Below are positions 9,052-16,057 of a stretch of DNA of 64,000 nucleotides, piece by piece; positions within the stretch are counted from its first letter, which is position 1; each line of letters starts with the position of its first letter. Position numbers and translations under genes: made by a program. The notes beneath the pieces are model-generated. The model saw only the letters and a program-made list of their open reading frames with translations. It did no database searches and was not told the origin of the DNA. This DNA is from Bacillus tuaregi (GTDB lineage: Bacteria > Bacillota > Bacilli > Bacillales > Cytobacillaceae). The DNA lies in assembly GCF_900104575.1 (NCBI RefSeq), contig NZ_LT629731.1, forward strand, positions 4,243,111 to 4,307,110. The letters are read 5' to 3'.

Positions 9052-9492
9052 TTATCCTATATTTTTCCTTGGCTTGGACATTTCAACTATTACTTTACGA
9101 ATATCATCCAACATTCCTTCAAATTCCCCATCAAAGTCAGTATTGAGGTGAAGCAAGGCATTGTCATATTCTTTGTAAATTTGGAGTATCAATCGGATAA
9201 TATGCCTTGCTTTTCCATCCACTGCTATTCTTGATCCTAATAAAGCAGTAACGTTAAGCTCTACTTCATCCATGTGAGAGATGGCATACAGATCCTTTAC
9301 TATGCTTGATTTATCTTGAATTGGTACATGGTGGATAAGTGATTTCCTAATAAAACTAAGAAGGTGAGAGACTCTTTCCACATAAGGATTATAAGCGGGG
9401 TGTGTAAACAGTTGTTTAATCTCACTTTCAAGCTGGTTGATATTAGATATTACCTTTTTGAACTTCTTTTGGTTTGATTTTATTGTGGACAT
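9052..9492 (-). CDS. hypothetical helical protein
   Basis: 146 residues from ATG at 9490-9492, ten bases after AAAGGAG. The longer frame to 9609 runs through a leader that is repeated before the next gene, so it is not coding. All helical (KKVISNINQLESEIKQLF; IRKSLIHHVPIQDKSSIVKDLY). No family recognised. It lies near the right end of the older Tn7-like element, where tns genes might be expected, but it does not look like TnsA-E. Confidence 0.55.
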   Translation of the reverse strand: MSTIKSNQKKFKKVISNINQLESEIKQLFTHPAYNPYVERVSHLLSFIRKSLIHHVPIQDKSSIVKDLYAISHMDEVELNVTALLGSRIAVDGKARHIIRLILQIYKEYDNALLHLNTDFDGEFEGMLDDIRKVIVEMSKPRKNIG

Positions 9493-9612
9493 TTTCGTGG
9501 TCTCCTTTGGGGGTATAGTTTGCGGGTAATCATCAGATGGGAGTGCCAGAGAAGTATTTGATGGCATCCTTTGAGGTGTACGTCGATTGCTTACATTTAT
9601 ATAATACATAGG
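9493..9612 (-). promoter_or_regulatory. conserved leader, copy 1
   Basis: The leader of the 9052 gene shares an ordered set of blocks with the leader at 9936-10065: CCTCAAAGG, GCACTCCC(A/G)TCT, TTACC, CAAACTATACC and AAAGGAGACC, in the same order and with similar spacing, although the genes behind them are unrelated. This suggests a common control element (operator or RNA leader). Confidence 0.5.
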
Positions 9613-9674
9613 ATAAAAGAGCGGGACAATCCTTTATGTGTTCTATATTGTCGTAGCCCCTATCCCTTGAAATT

Positions 9675-9711
9675 ACAGTATTCGTACCGATGGTACGCTA
9701 CCCAATCCTTT
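9675..9711 (-). terminator. terminator-like hairpin of the recurring family
   Basis: Minus strand GCGTACC-ATC-GGTACG, sequence-related to the terminators at 8983-9028 and 10405-10450 but without a T-run. It sits just behind the 9729-9935 gene. Confidence 0.4.
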
Positions 9712-9728
9712 GTACTTACTAACTCCTA

Positions 9729-9935
9729 TTAATCTTCTTGAAGAATCTTATCTATAATATGCATTTCAAAGATCGTAAGCGGTGCTTCCATTAGCTCTGT
9801 TAAATCAAAGCCATCTTTCTGCATCTGTCTTAAACAATCAATACACATCCCTGTATCTCTGCCGACTAATTCTCTAAAATACAAATAAAATTCTACTGCT
9901 TTTCCTTTTAAATCCATAGTTCCTGGTGTGTTCAT
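9729..9935 (-). CDS. small acidic protein, 68 residues
   Basis: ATG start with AAAGGAGACC upstream. Contains MCIDCLRQM, a single CxxC, and an acidic helical end. No family recognised. It shares its leader architecture with the 9052-9492 gene, so the two are probably co-regulated though separately transcribed. Confidence 0.55.
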   Translation of the reverse strand: MNTPGTMDLKGKAVEFYLYFRELVGRDTGMCIDCLRQMQKDGFDLTELMEAPLTIFEMHIIDKILQED

Positions 9936-10065
9936 ATTAGAGGTCTCCTTTGTATGAGGTATAGTTTGTGGTAAGCGTAAGACGGGAGTGCTTGAAGGGA
10001 AGGATTAGCACACCTTTGAGGAAGTTCATCTACCGCTTATGTATTCATTTTATAACGGAGAGTAA
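9936..10065 (-). promoter_or_regulatory. conserved leader, copy 2
   Basis: Second copy of the leader described at 9493-9612, with the same ordered blocks (CCTCAAAGG, GCACTCCCGTCT, CAAACTATACC, AAAGGAGACC). Confidence 0.5.
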
Positions 10066-10404
10066 TGCAGGACAATGGCTTGGATGTTGGAGTTTGTTCT
10101 ACCCCTTCAAGCCTTGATACCACTGGAAAAGACCATAGGTCTTTATAGTAAGAGCGAGAGAGAATGGCCGAGAATAACCGATTAAAGGATCGTTAAAATG
10201 CCAGAAAAGAAGGCCTGGCAAGGAAGTGAGAAGATAAGAACATAGGAAAAAGTTTGAATAAATGTTTGAAGAAAGGGAGCGGAACAGAGTAGAGGCAAGG
10301 GTTAAAGGTATGAGATGAAGGAGCGGGAAAAAATGCCCAAAAAAAAGCACGAAGAAATGGAGCCAAAATTTTAGCTTTATCTGCTGTTCATGATTCGTTT
10401 GTTC
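10066..10404. other. gene-free, purine-rich stretch
   Basis: About 340 bases, purine-rich on the plus strand. An open frame on the minus strand exists only because of this bias, has no ribosome site and overlaps the terminator to its right. No gene supported. Confidence 0.5.
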
Positions 10405-10450
10405 AAATAAAAAAGAACCGAGACGTACCAACGGTACATTCCCGATTCTG
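10405..10450 (-). terminator. terminator near right end of the older element
   Basis: Minus strand: GAATCGGGAATGTACC, loop GTT, GGTACGTCTCGGTTC then TTTTTT. Same family as hairpins in E (11,565 and 12,224). It faces transcription arriving from glmS before the younger insertion and would have insulated the older element. Confidence 0.7.
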
Positions 10451-10573
10451 ATTTGGTTACAGTTGAGAATAAACTTACATACATAATTGACCCTGTACCC
10501 CTCAGTCTTGACCAGACTTTTTTCTTTAAGCCTATGATTTTTTCATTAAGCCTAAAGAAAATTGGGTGGGAAC

Positions 10574-10658
10574 AGTGCAACTTTTTTATAAACGGTATAA
10601 CTTTATTTTAAACGGTACATCTTTTTTACAAACGGTACAACTTTATTTCAAACCTACA
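10574..10658. mobile_element. right end of an older Tn7-like element
   Basis: Four tandem 20-base iterons (10574-10593, 10594-10613, 10614-10633, 10634-10653) of the form GGTACAACTTTATTTCAAAC, followed by CTACA. Four abutting TnsB-type sites ending in ACA are the architecture of a Tn7 right end. The next bases, AAG, continue as GGG on the far side of the younger element, giving AAGGG as the probable old target duplication. The left end is not in the window and no intact tns genes lie beside this end. Confidence 0.75.
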
Positions 10659-10661
10659 AAG
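10657..10661. repeat. target-site duplication CAAAG, left copy
   Basis: CAAAG immediately before the TGT end of the 41.9-kb element; the partner is at 52571-52575. Five bases is the Tn7 duplication length. Its first two bases are the last two of the older element's right end. Confidence 0.85.
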
Positions 10662-10839
10662 TGTTAAATTAGAATAAAGTTTGCAGAAACGAGTAAATAC
10701 GTCCATCCCTTGCCATATATAGCCTCAAAGGCATTACCCAACTTATTTCATGAGAATAAAGTTTGCACAAAGATTTGCTCGTTTTAAGTCAGAAATGAAA
10801 TCAATAAATAATAAAGATAAGAATAAAGTTTGCTTAAAC
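10662..10839. repeat. left end of E, three spaced TnsB-type sites
   Basis: Sites GAATAAAGTTTGC(A/T) at 10672-10690, 10753-10771 and 10821-10839, the first ten bases from the TGT terminus. Three separated sites in about 160 bases is the Tn7 left-end plan. The core ATAAAGTTTGC is the complement of the right-end core. Confidence 0.8.
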
Positions 10840-11017
10840 ATAGAGGAGAGATCACCAAACAAAGAGAGTAACCTAAACCTCATGAAGGCACCTTACGGTG
10901 ACACCTGAACCAAAACCGATTCTTGACTTCTGATTGTTATAGGGTAATGCAGTTCTTTACTACCCTTGGAATACGGTATAATTGCCATGTTAATTAGTTA
11001 TCAAGGGTGGGCATTAA

Positions 11018-11344
11018 ATGATTTACACAATTGTATTGTTTATATTTGCTGGATTTGCAGAGATTGGTGGAGGTTATCTTATCTGGCTATGGTTAAGAGA
11101 AGGTAAGCCATTTTATTGGGGTGCTTTCGGAGGACTAGCCTTAGCGTTATATGGTATTATTGCCACATTTCAAACATTCCCATTATTCGGCAGAGTATAT
11201 GCTGCCTATGGAGGAGTATTTATTGTTCTTTCTGTATTGTGGGGATGGGGGATTGATAAAAGAACACCTGATTTATACGATTGGATAGGTGCTGGTATAT
11301 GTTTAGTGGGTGTTTCAGTAATGTTATTTGCACCTCGCCAATAA
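11018..11344 (+). CDS. ynfA: YnfA-family (UPF0060) small membrane protein, copy A
   Basis: 108 residues with four membrane helices and the family hallmarks [32 protein letters not shown] and WDxIG-like [12 protein letters not shown]. Related to small multidrug-resistance/DMT transporters; the true substrate of YnfA proteins is unsettled, with efflux of cationic compounds suspected. ATG start behind AAGGGTGG. It is the only complete gene in unit E, on the opposite strand to tnsABCD. The only other copy in the window is the duplicate at 50730-51056. Confidence 0.85.
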   Translation: MIYTIVLFIFAGFAEIGGGYLIWLWLREGKPFYWGAFGGLALALYGIIATFQTFPLFGRVYAAYGGVFIVLSVLWGWGIDKRTPDLYDWIGAGICLVGVSVMLFAPRQ

Positions 11345-11564
11345 AGTAAAAAGACAAGAATACATTGAAGGGAAATCAACTAACGAAGGTGTATCCCGAA
11401 CCGTGTAGGTGTGAGTTTGAAAGAAGGTCTTACGATGTCCACTATCCTCCTAAATCCCTTTTCCCTCTTACTCTTTTTCATTTTTCTAAAATGGAACTAA
11501 TTTTTAATAAGTAGAGTTATGTATTTGGGAGACAGGCTTTTCTGTTTATTTTCACCTTTATCAA

Positions 11565-11612
11565 ATAAAATAGAACCGAGAAGAGGTATCGTAGATACAT
11601 TTCCCCGATTCG
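11565..11612 (-). terminator. recurring terminator, copy A
   Basis: Minus strand GAATCGGGGAAATGTATC / GATACC..TTCTCGGTTC followed by TATTTTATTT. Same family as 10405-10450. Confidence 0.55.
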
Positions 11613-12002
11613 TTAGACTAATACATCAGCCTAATACATAGTTGGCTCCCTCTTCCCCTGCCTTGGACAGTTACTTAATGTATAAGAGAGTTGTAAACTT
11701 GCAGATACAGATAATCCATTAGTATACCTTACGGTTTCCCTTGTACCACCACAATTCACCTACTTACCACATGACCTATGCCTAATCATTTATTTATATA
11801 TTTATTTATTTTTTATGGGCGAGTGCTTCTTTATGAAGCATGTTATACACTTCTGGACGTGGGCTTCCCTTGATTGAGTTGGTTTGAATGCTCTTCAGAG
11901 AAAAAGGGGGACGTCCCTTGTGTTGTACTTATGCAGGGATTATCCTCCCCGTAAGGGTAAGCCTGATCCTCTCAGGGAACCTCGTTAAGACTCAGTTTTA
12001 TA

Positions 12003-12050
12003 TAAAAAAGCCCTGTAATTATATCCATACTCTGGATACACTCAGGGGGC
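12003..12050 (-). terminator. terminator beside decayed right end, copy A
   Basis: Minus strand GCCCCCTGAG ... CAGGGC then TTTTTT, with an inner TATCCAGAGTATGGATA stem. Faces transcription coming from glmS. Confidence 0.65.
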
Positions 12051-12053
12051 TCT

Positions 12054-12117
12054 GTATAAACTTTTTTCTTTATAAACAGATTTTTTCCCATACTTCAAAC
12101 TTCAGTTTGGTTTGACA
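12054..12117. repeat. decayed internal right end in E, copy A
   Basis: Three degenerate 20-base iterons (12054, 12074, 12094) ending TTTGACA at 12117, preceded by the same terminator arrangement as the true right end at 12,743-12,858. It shows that E grew by stacking of related elements and later deletion. Confidence 0.6.
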
Positions 12118-12223
12118 CCCACATATAATGAACACATTTTAAAAGCAATACCACAATCAACATGCATCCTTATCCATTATTTTCACCTTTGGCTGTGAAA
12201 GTAATTCTCAAACCTTCTCCAAA

Positions 12224-12268
12224 TAAAAAAACCGAGAAAAGATATCCTAGATACGTTCCCGATTCGAT
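12224..12268 (-). terminator. recurring terminator, copy A
   Basis: Minus strand GAATCGGGAACGTATC, loop TAG, GATATC..TTCTCGG then TTTTTTT. Confidence 0.65.
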
Positions 12269-12449
12269 AGTCTATATATCAGACTCATACATAGACTGGC
12301 TCCCACTTCCCTTTTTTGAAAAATCATTTTCAGATTGTAAGTGGGGGATAAGTGAGACTGACACTTTATTAACAGAAGTTACATAGGAGACAATAAGAAA
12401 CCTTACGGTTCACCAATACCACCCAGTTCCCTTGTGATATCCCCGTATA

Positions 12450-12512
12450 GACTTGGCTGTCATACAGTGGTATCCCATGCTCTGGACAAACAAGAACCCC
12501 CGATACCTGATG
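12450..12512 (-). pseudogene. tnsD (tniQ) relic in E, copy A
   Basis: On the minus strand one frame reads QVSGVLVCPEHGIPLYDSQV, matching the zinc-finger segment QIPGVLVCPEHNTPLYDSQV of the intact TnsD encoded at 43641-45548. The DNA aligns without gaps to 45052-45120 with roughly one mismatch in six. No start, no frame on either side. It shows that E derives from a Tn7-like element that once carried its own tnsD. Confidence 0.85.
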
Positions 12513-12742
12513 ACTCCTCTTACATGACCAATCCCTTATTATTTATATATATTTATTTCATAGGAGAAACCACTTGAAGCATTTTACACGTTACAGGGTG
12601 TGGGCATTCGTTCATTGAATTAGTTTCGGGTCTGTATACCTTTAGAGAGACATAGGGACATTCCTTTCACCCTACTTACTCAAGGGTTACTCTTCCCGTA
12701 AGGGAATTCCCTACAGATACCTCATTATGGCCATAAATCCAC

Positions 12743-12790
12743 ATAAAAAACCCCGTTTATACATCCATATACTGGATACACTCACGGGGC
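12743..12790 (-). terminator. right-end terminator, copy A
   Basis: Minus strand CCCCGTGAGTGTATCCAG ... GGATGTATAAACGGGG then TTTTTT. Confidence 0.75.
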
Positions 12791-12793
12791 TTT

Positions 12794-12858
12794 ATGCAAA
12801 CTTTATTCTTCTTATGCAGACTTTTTTCTTATTCTGCAAACTTTATTTTGTTTTAACA
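12794..12858. repeat. right end of E, copy A
   Basis: Three abutting 20-base iterons (12794-12813, 12814-12833, 12834-12853) of the form TGCAAACTTTATTCTT, then TAACA. The outermost bases TTTAACA mirror the TGTTAAA of the left end. Confidence 0.8.
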
Positions 12859-12871
12859 TAGTTACAAAAAC
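12852..12871. repeat. 20-bp inverted repeat bounding the inner DNA, left copy
   Basis: TTTAACATAGTTACAAAAAC is the exact complement of 50361-50380. The outer seven bases are E tips; the other 13 belong to the inner DNA. In a circular donor, E would sit in the centre of this palindrome. Confidence 0.85.
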
Positions 12872-12944
12872 GGTTAGGTAATTTAAAAGAAATTAATCTA
12901 CTAAAATTGTTTAATTCACCGTTTTCTTGAAGCAGGAAATTCTT

Positions 12945-13367
12945 TTAATCGAAAAACTCCATATGTGTTTTTTCTTGCTTATAGTAATCCAATCTATCTT
13001 GTAAAGTACCTGTATGGAACTCAAATTTATGACCGTCTGGGTCAGTAAAGTAAATAGATTTTTTATCTCTGACATCTCTCGGACGACCTGATAAGATGTT
13101 TATGTTCAATTCCTTTAGTCTATCGTACATTTTATCAAACTCAGTGTCTTCAATTGAAAATGCTATATGTGTGTATGATTGGTTTATTTCATTACGAGGT
13201 ATATCTTTTTCAACATTCAGAGCCAGCCACATTCCATTCAAATCAAAATATGCGGTGCTTCTACCTTTAACTAACAATTTAGCATCAAAAACATTTTTGT
13301 AAAACTCGATAGAATTATCTAAGTTAGAAACTGAAAATAAAAAATGATTAAGCCCTTTTATCGACAC
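12945..13367 (-). CDS. fosB: FosB-type fosfomycin thiol transferase
   Basis: 140 residues, full length for the family. A glyoxalase/vicinal-oxygen-chelate metalloenzyme that adds bacillithiol or cysteine to fosfomycin and inactivates it in the cytoplasm. Metal ligands align as H8 (NHFLFSV), H67 (YTHIAF) and E116 (KFEFHTG); the [10 protein letters not shown] and KDIPRNE signatures are intact. Starts with GTG behind GAGGTGAT. It is the first gene of a cassette-like group (fosB, NTF2-like, membrane, grpB, nudix, nucleotidyltransferase, dfr). In many Bacillus fosB belongs to the SigW regulon; I saw no clear SigW promoter here. Confidence 0.92.
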   Translation of the reverse strand: MSIKGLNHFLFSVSNLDNSIEFYKNVFDAKLLVKGRSTAYFDLNGMWLALNVEKDIPRNEINQSYTHIAFSIEDTEFDKMYDRLKELNINILSGRPRDVRDKKSIYFTDPDGHKFEFHTGTLQDRLDYYKQEKTHMEFFD

Positions 13368-13445
13368 TGTATCACCTCAACTTTTTTAAGAAATAAGGGA
13401 ATCCCTATTGTTGAAGATTAGCCCCCGTTAATTAAATAAAACAAT

Positions 13446-13814
13446 TTACTGTGAGTTTGATTTAGTAACAGTCCCTTGATGAAAAAACATTTGCCATCTA
13501 CCATCTATATATTTCCAAATTGAACTTCGCAAAGTGTCCTGCTTTCGTGTTTCATCTCTTACTCGGTATGTAGTTAACACAGCCTCCGAGGATAAAGGAT
13601 GAATTTCAAAATCATGAAGTGACAATTCTCGTACTCCTACTCCACCCTCACCAACACAATCTTTTTTGTATATAACAATACCTGAACTTCCAAATTCAAA
13701 AAAATTATCTGCCAACAATCTATATAGTTCCTCACTTGATGTACGAATTTCAGGATTTAAATGACTTTCCTCCAGTTCTTTCAAATGACTTTTAAGGTTT
13801 GGTTCATTTATCAT
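13446..13814 (-). CDS. DUF4440 / NTF2-like protein
   Basis: 122 residues with the cystatin-like NTF2 layout: LEESHLNPEIRTSSEELYRLLADNFFEFGSSG, a central LHDFEIHPLSSEAVLTTYRV and C-terminal SSIWKYIDGRWQMFFHQGT. DUF4440 members are small cone-shaped proteins, mostly without known reactions. Preceded by GGTGGCTACT. It lies between fosB and a repeated stem-loop at 13899-13952. Confidence 0.8.
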   Translation of the reverse strand: MINEPNLKSHLKELEESHLNPEIRTSSEELYRLLADNFFEFGSSGIVIYKKDCVGEGGVGVRELSLHDFEIHPLSSEAVLTTYRVRDETRKQDTLRSSIWKYIDGRWQMFFHQGTVTKSNSQ

Positions 13815-13898
13815 TTTATAGTAGCCACCTTTCCCTGCAAAATAGAATTAAAGTTAATAATTCACTATAAGTAGTCAATTAACCTTCTTGAAGTAAAC

Positions 13899-13952
13899 TG
13901 CTCCAATAGCACAAGAAGCGACTGCCTTGTTCTGCAATCACCCCTGTTGAAT
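13899..13952. repeat. intergenic stem-loop repeat, copy 1
   Basis: Minus strand TTCAACAGGGGTGATTGCAGAACAAGGCAGTCGCTTCTTGTGC..., split here: unit starts TTCAACAGGGGTGATTGC, has AGAACAAG, then GCAGTCGCTTCTTG and CTATTGGAGCAG. TGATTGC and GCAGTCG pair as a stem. Related copies lie at 14801-14868 and 15342-15405, each between unrelated genes. Confidence 0.65.
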
Positions 13953-13986
13953 AAAAGCACTGGTTTGCCTTCCTTTAACTTAATAA

Positions 13987-14169
13987 CTATTTTTTCCCTT
14001 GGTGCATTAAGTTCAATTGAAAGAAAATTCCACTTAATAAAGCAACTATCATTCCTAACATTACAGCATAACCTGTAAATACTTCATTCCCATACAAAAC
14101 ACTACAAATAACTATTCCACCAACTCCACCAACAACCATTAGTAATAACCAAGCAAATAAAAATGCCAT
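13987..14169 (-). CDS. small two-helix membrane protein
   Basis: 60 residues, nearly all hydrophobic: two membrane spans (AWLLLMVVGGVGGIVICSVL and AVMLGMIVALLSGIFFQLNL) and a short basic tail. ATG behind GGGGGGAT. No family recognised. Member of the cassette-like group. Confidence 0.55.
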   Translation of the reverse strand: MAFLFAWLLLMVVGGVGGIVICSVLYGNEVFTGYAVMLGMIVALLSGIFFQLNLMHQGKK

Positions 14170-14255
14170 TTTATCCCCCCGTACATATATTTATATGTTT
14201 TATTTTTATCATTTTAATTAAAGTATCTGCTTCGATAGCACAAGAAAGTTTATGA

Positions 14256-14765
14256 CTATTCTTCTTTCGCTTTTTGCAATACTTTTTTTATAAAAGGGGC
14301 TTTATTCTCTGTATAAGCAACTCTGTCAAAGCGATAATTTCTTGCCAAATCAATTTTTAGTTGGTGGTATTCTCTCATAACATCAGGATTATTTCTTAAA
14401 TAATCTCTAAACAAAATTTGATTGTTCCAATGCTCCCCTTCAAACTGATAAAAATGTAAATGATGTGTACCTGCTCTCCATTTTCCCTTCCTAAAGAAGC
14501 GTCTTTCTGGAAACTCTTTATGGTAGACAAATTCATATCCTATTTGTTTTAAAGGCTCGATAAATTCGTTAACTACCTCCAAATCATTTACTCCAATAGC
14601 AATATCTAAAATCGGTTTAGCCACTAACCCTTCAATAGAGGTACTTCCTATGTGTTCAATAGATATAACCTTTTCAGATAGTATTTCCTTTAGTTTAAAT
14701 TTTTCATTTTCATATTGTTTCGACCAATTTGGGTGCCACTCTTCAATTGTTATTTCCTTATCCAT
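14256..14765 (-). CDS. GrpB family (UPF0157) nucleotidyltransferase-like protein
   Basis: 169 residues from ATG at 14763-14765 behind GGGGGGAG; the longer frame has no ribosome site. Contains the family hallmarks WHPNWSKQYENEK, SIEHIGSTSIEGLVAKPILDIAIGV (nucleotidyltransferase-fold metal site, D-I-D-like) and THHLHFYQ. GrpB proteins adopt the nucleotidyltransferase fold; some related proteins are linked to CoA or antibiotic modification, but the substrate is not known. Part of the cassette-like cluster. Confidence 0.88.
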   Translation of the reverse strand: MDKEITIEEWHPNWSKQYENEKFKLKEILSEKVISIEHIGSTSIEGLVAKPILDIAIGVNDLEVVNEFIEPLKQIGYEFVYHKEFPERRFFRKGKWRAGTHHLHFYQFEGEHWNNQILFRDYLRNNPDVMREYHQLKIDLARNYRFDRVAYTENKAPFIKKVLQKAKEE

Positions 14766-14800
14766 ACTCCCCCCTAACTTCAATAAAAAAGTTTTTATTG

Positions 14801-14868
14801 AACAGGCCTACTTCTTTAACATAGGAGTGACTGTAGTGTTCTGCAATCTTCACCCGTAGTTCAACATC
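14801..14868. repeat. intergenic stem-loop repeat, copy 2
   Basis: Minus strand GATGTTGAACTACGGGTG, GATTGCAGAACAC, CAGTCACTCC, TTAAAGAAG. A more diverged copy of the repeat at 13899 and 15342. Confidence 0.6.
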
Positions 14869-14883
14869 ACTATTTAATATTCA

Positions 14884-15291
14884 TTATTTTTGTAATATGT
14901 ATCTGGCTCCAGATGTTCTAATTAATTTGGATACTCCTTCAGGATGATAAGGCATTAATCTATCTGCCTCCTCCAAATCTACCCATTCAACTTTAAGAAT
15001 ATTTTCCTCTGTTGGAATTTCTTCAGGTGATTTCAGAACTTGACCCTGAAAGGTAATAAAATACACATGATTTTCATTAATAAATGCTTCATTAACTGCA
15101 ATAATATCGCTAACTGTAACATCATAACCTGTTTCTTCTTTAACTTCTCTAATGGCTGCTTCTTTTAGAGTTTCTTTTACTTCAACTGCTCCTCCCGGCA
15201 AGGACCAAGTTTTATTCCTATTTAGTACCATTAAAACCTTATTAGTATTCTCATCAAATAAAAGTGTATATGCTACATCAACACGCTTCAA
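14884..15291 (-). CDS. NUDIX hydrolase
   Basis: 135 residues. The Nudix box is intact: GGAVEVKETLKEAAIREV followed by KEETGYDV (G-x5-E-x7-R-E-x2-E-E-x-G). N-terminal DVAYTLLFDENTNKVLMVLN and WSLPGGAVE are typical of MutT-like enzymes that hydrolyse nucleoside diphosphate derivatives; the substrate cannot be read from sequence. Cassette-like gene between two stem-loop repeats. Confidence 0.9.
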   Translation of the reverse strand: MKRVDVAYTLLFDENTNKVLMVLNRNKTWSLPGGAVEVKETLKEAAIREVKEETGYDVTVSDIIAVNEAFINENHVYFITFQGQVLKSPEEIPTEENILKVEWVDLEEADRLMPYHPEGVSKLIRTSGARYILQK

Positions 15292-15341
15292 ATTTCATAC
15301 CTCTTTTCTCCAAAGAATTATTTTATTTTTTCTTGTTAAAC

Positions 15342-15405
15342 TTTCCTGCCATTAGCGAAAGAAGCGACTGCTCTTGTTCTGCAATCGCCACCATTAGTTG
15401 AATAT
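15342..15405. repeat. intergenic stem-loop repeat, copy 3
   Basis: Minus strand TTCAACTAATGGTGGC, GCGATTGC-AGAACAAGA-GCAGTCGC (8-bp stem, one mismatch) and CTTCTTTCGCTAATGGCAG. The best-preserved copy. Confidence 0.7.
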
Positions 15406-15411
15406 CGAAGT

Positions 15412-15975
15412 TTATATTTGATGAATGATTAACTTACTCCAAGTCGCCTTCCAATCCTTTTTTAAAATACGCTGATTGTAAATAGATGCAAGGTCTTTGT
15501 TTTCCAAAAAATATGGAGTCGGTTTAACTACCAAATTGACAACATCACTAATCCCATAAGGAGCCGTTAAAATAACTTTATCCCTTTCATCTAACTTTAC
15601 TCCTAATGCTGTTGCTGTTTCTGGAAATTTTGAAATAGCATCAACAGAAGAAAAGTATGGTTCAACATTATTCCTGAGGTGCATTCTGGCTTCATTCTTA
15701 ACCGACCAAGGTATGGTTGGTAAAAGAGATTTGAGTTTTTCTTCCAACTTCTTTTCTTCAAATTCATTAAGTTTTGTTGTATCAAAGTAGATCACATCAA
15801 TATCTGGAATCGGTGTCCTTACACTAAATCCATGTAAAGCATCCCAAACTTTTGACCTAACAAAACCTGCACAAATCCACCAATCTAGTAAGTTTAATGA
15901 TTTGGCAGTTTTCAATATTTCCATCATCCATTCATCTTCTTCTATAAGAGTAATGATTTCCTCCTCATTAAACAC
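15412..15975 (-). CDS. nucleotidyltransferase family protein (NTP_transf_6 type)
   Basis: 187 residues. WWICAGFVRSKVWDALHGF followed by TPIPDIDVIYFD (metal-binding D-x-D) is the signature of the DUF925/NTP_transf_6 group; C-terminal LTAPYGISDVVNLVVKPTPYF and WKATWSKLIIH also fit. Probably transfers a nucleotide to an unknown acceptor. Member of the cassette group; followed at 16022-16063 by a fragment of the intergenic repeat. Confidence 0.85.
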   Translation of the reverse strand: MFNEEEIITLIEEDEWMMEILKTAKSLNLLDWWICAGFVRSKVWDALHGFSVRTPIPDIDVIYFDTTKLNEFEEKKLEEKLKSLLPTIPWSVKNEARMHLRNNVEPYFSSVDAISKFPETATALGVKLDERDKVILTAPYGISDVVNLVVKPTPYFLENKDLASIYNQRILKKDWKATWSKLIIHQI

Positions 15976-16057
15976 AACAATAAAACTCCTTTTTAGAATA
16001 GGTAAGAATAAAATTATTCTTTTTTCAGTTTGGATTCTTCTTTAAGGAATGCACCCG

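Larger units (their letters stand above)
10662..12858. mobile_element. unit E, copy A (2,197 bp, Tn7-like ends)
   Basis: Contains in order a left end with three spaced sites, a YnfA-type gene, a terminator, a decayed right end (12,054-12,117), a second terminator, a tnsD relic and a right end with three tandem sites. The two halves 11,560-12,117 and 12,220-12,858 are themselves diverged copies of one right-end module. By eye it matches copy B (50,374-52,570) base for base and in length. Read as an internally deleted derivative of a Tn7-like element. Confidence 0.85.

Noticed and set aside
8664..9151. Two plus-strand frames in the pyrimidine-rich stretch
   Set aside because: Low-complexity translation, no ribosome sites, overlap with a terminator and with the 9052 gene.
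10099..10431. 110-residue minus-strand reading frame
   Set aside because: It runs through a terminator hairpin (10405-10450), has no ribosome site and owes its openness to purine bias.
11888..12386. 75- and 74-residue plus-strand frames in E (and duplicates at 51600-52098)
   Set aside because: They cross terminators, iterons and the decayed right end and lack ribosome sites; their duplication only reflects the duplication of E.
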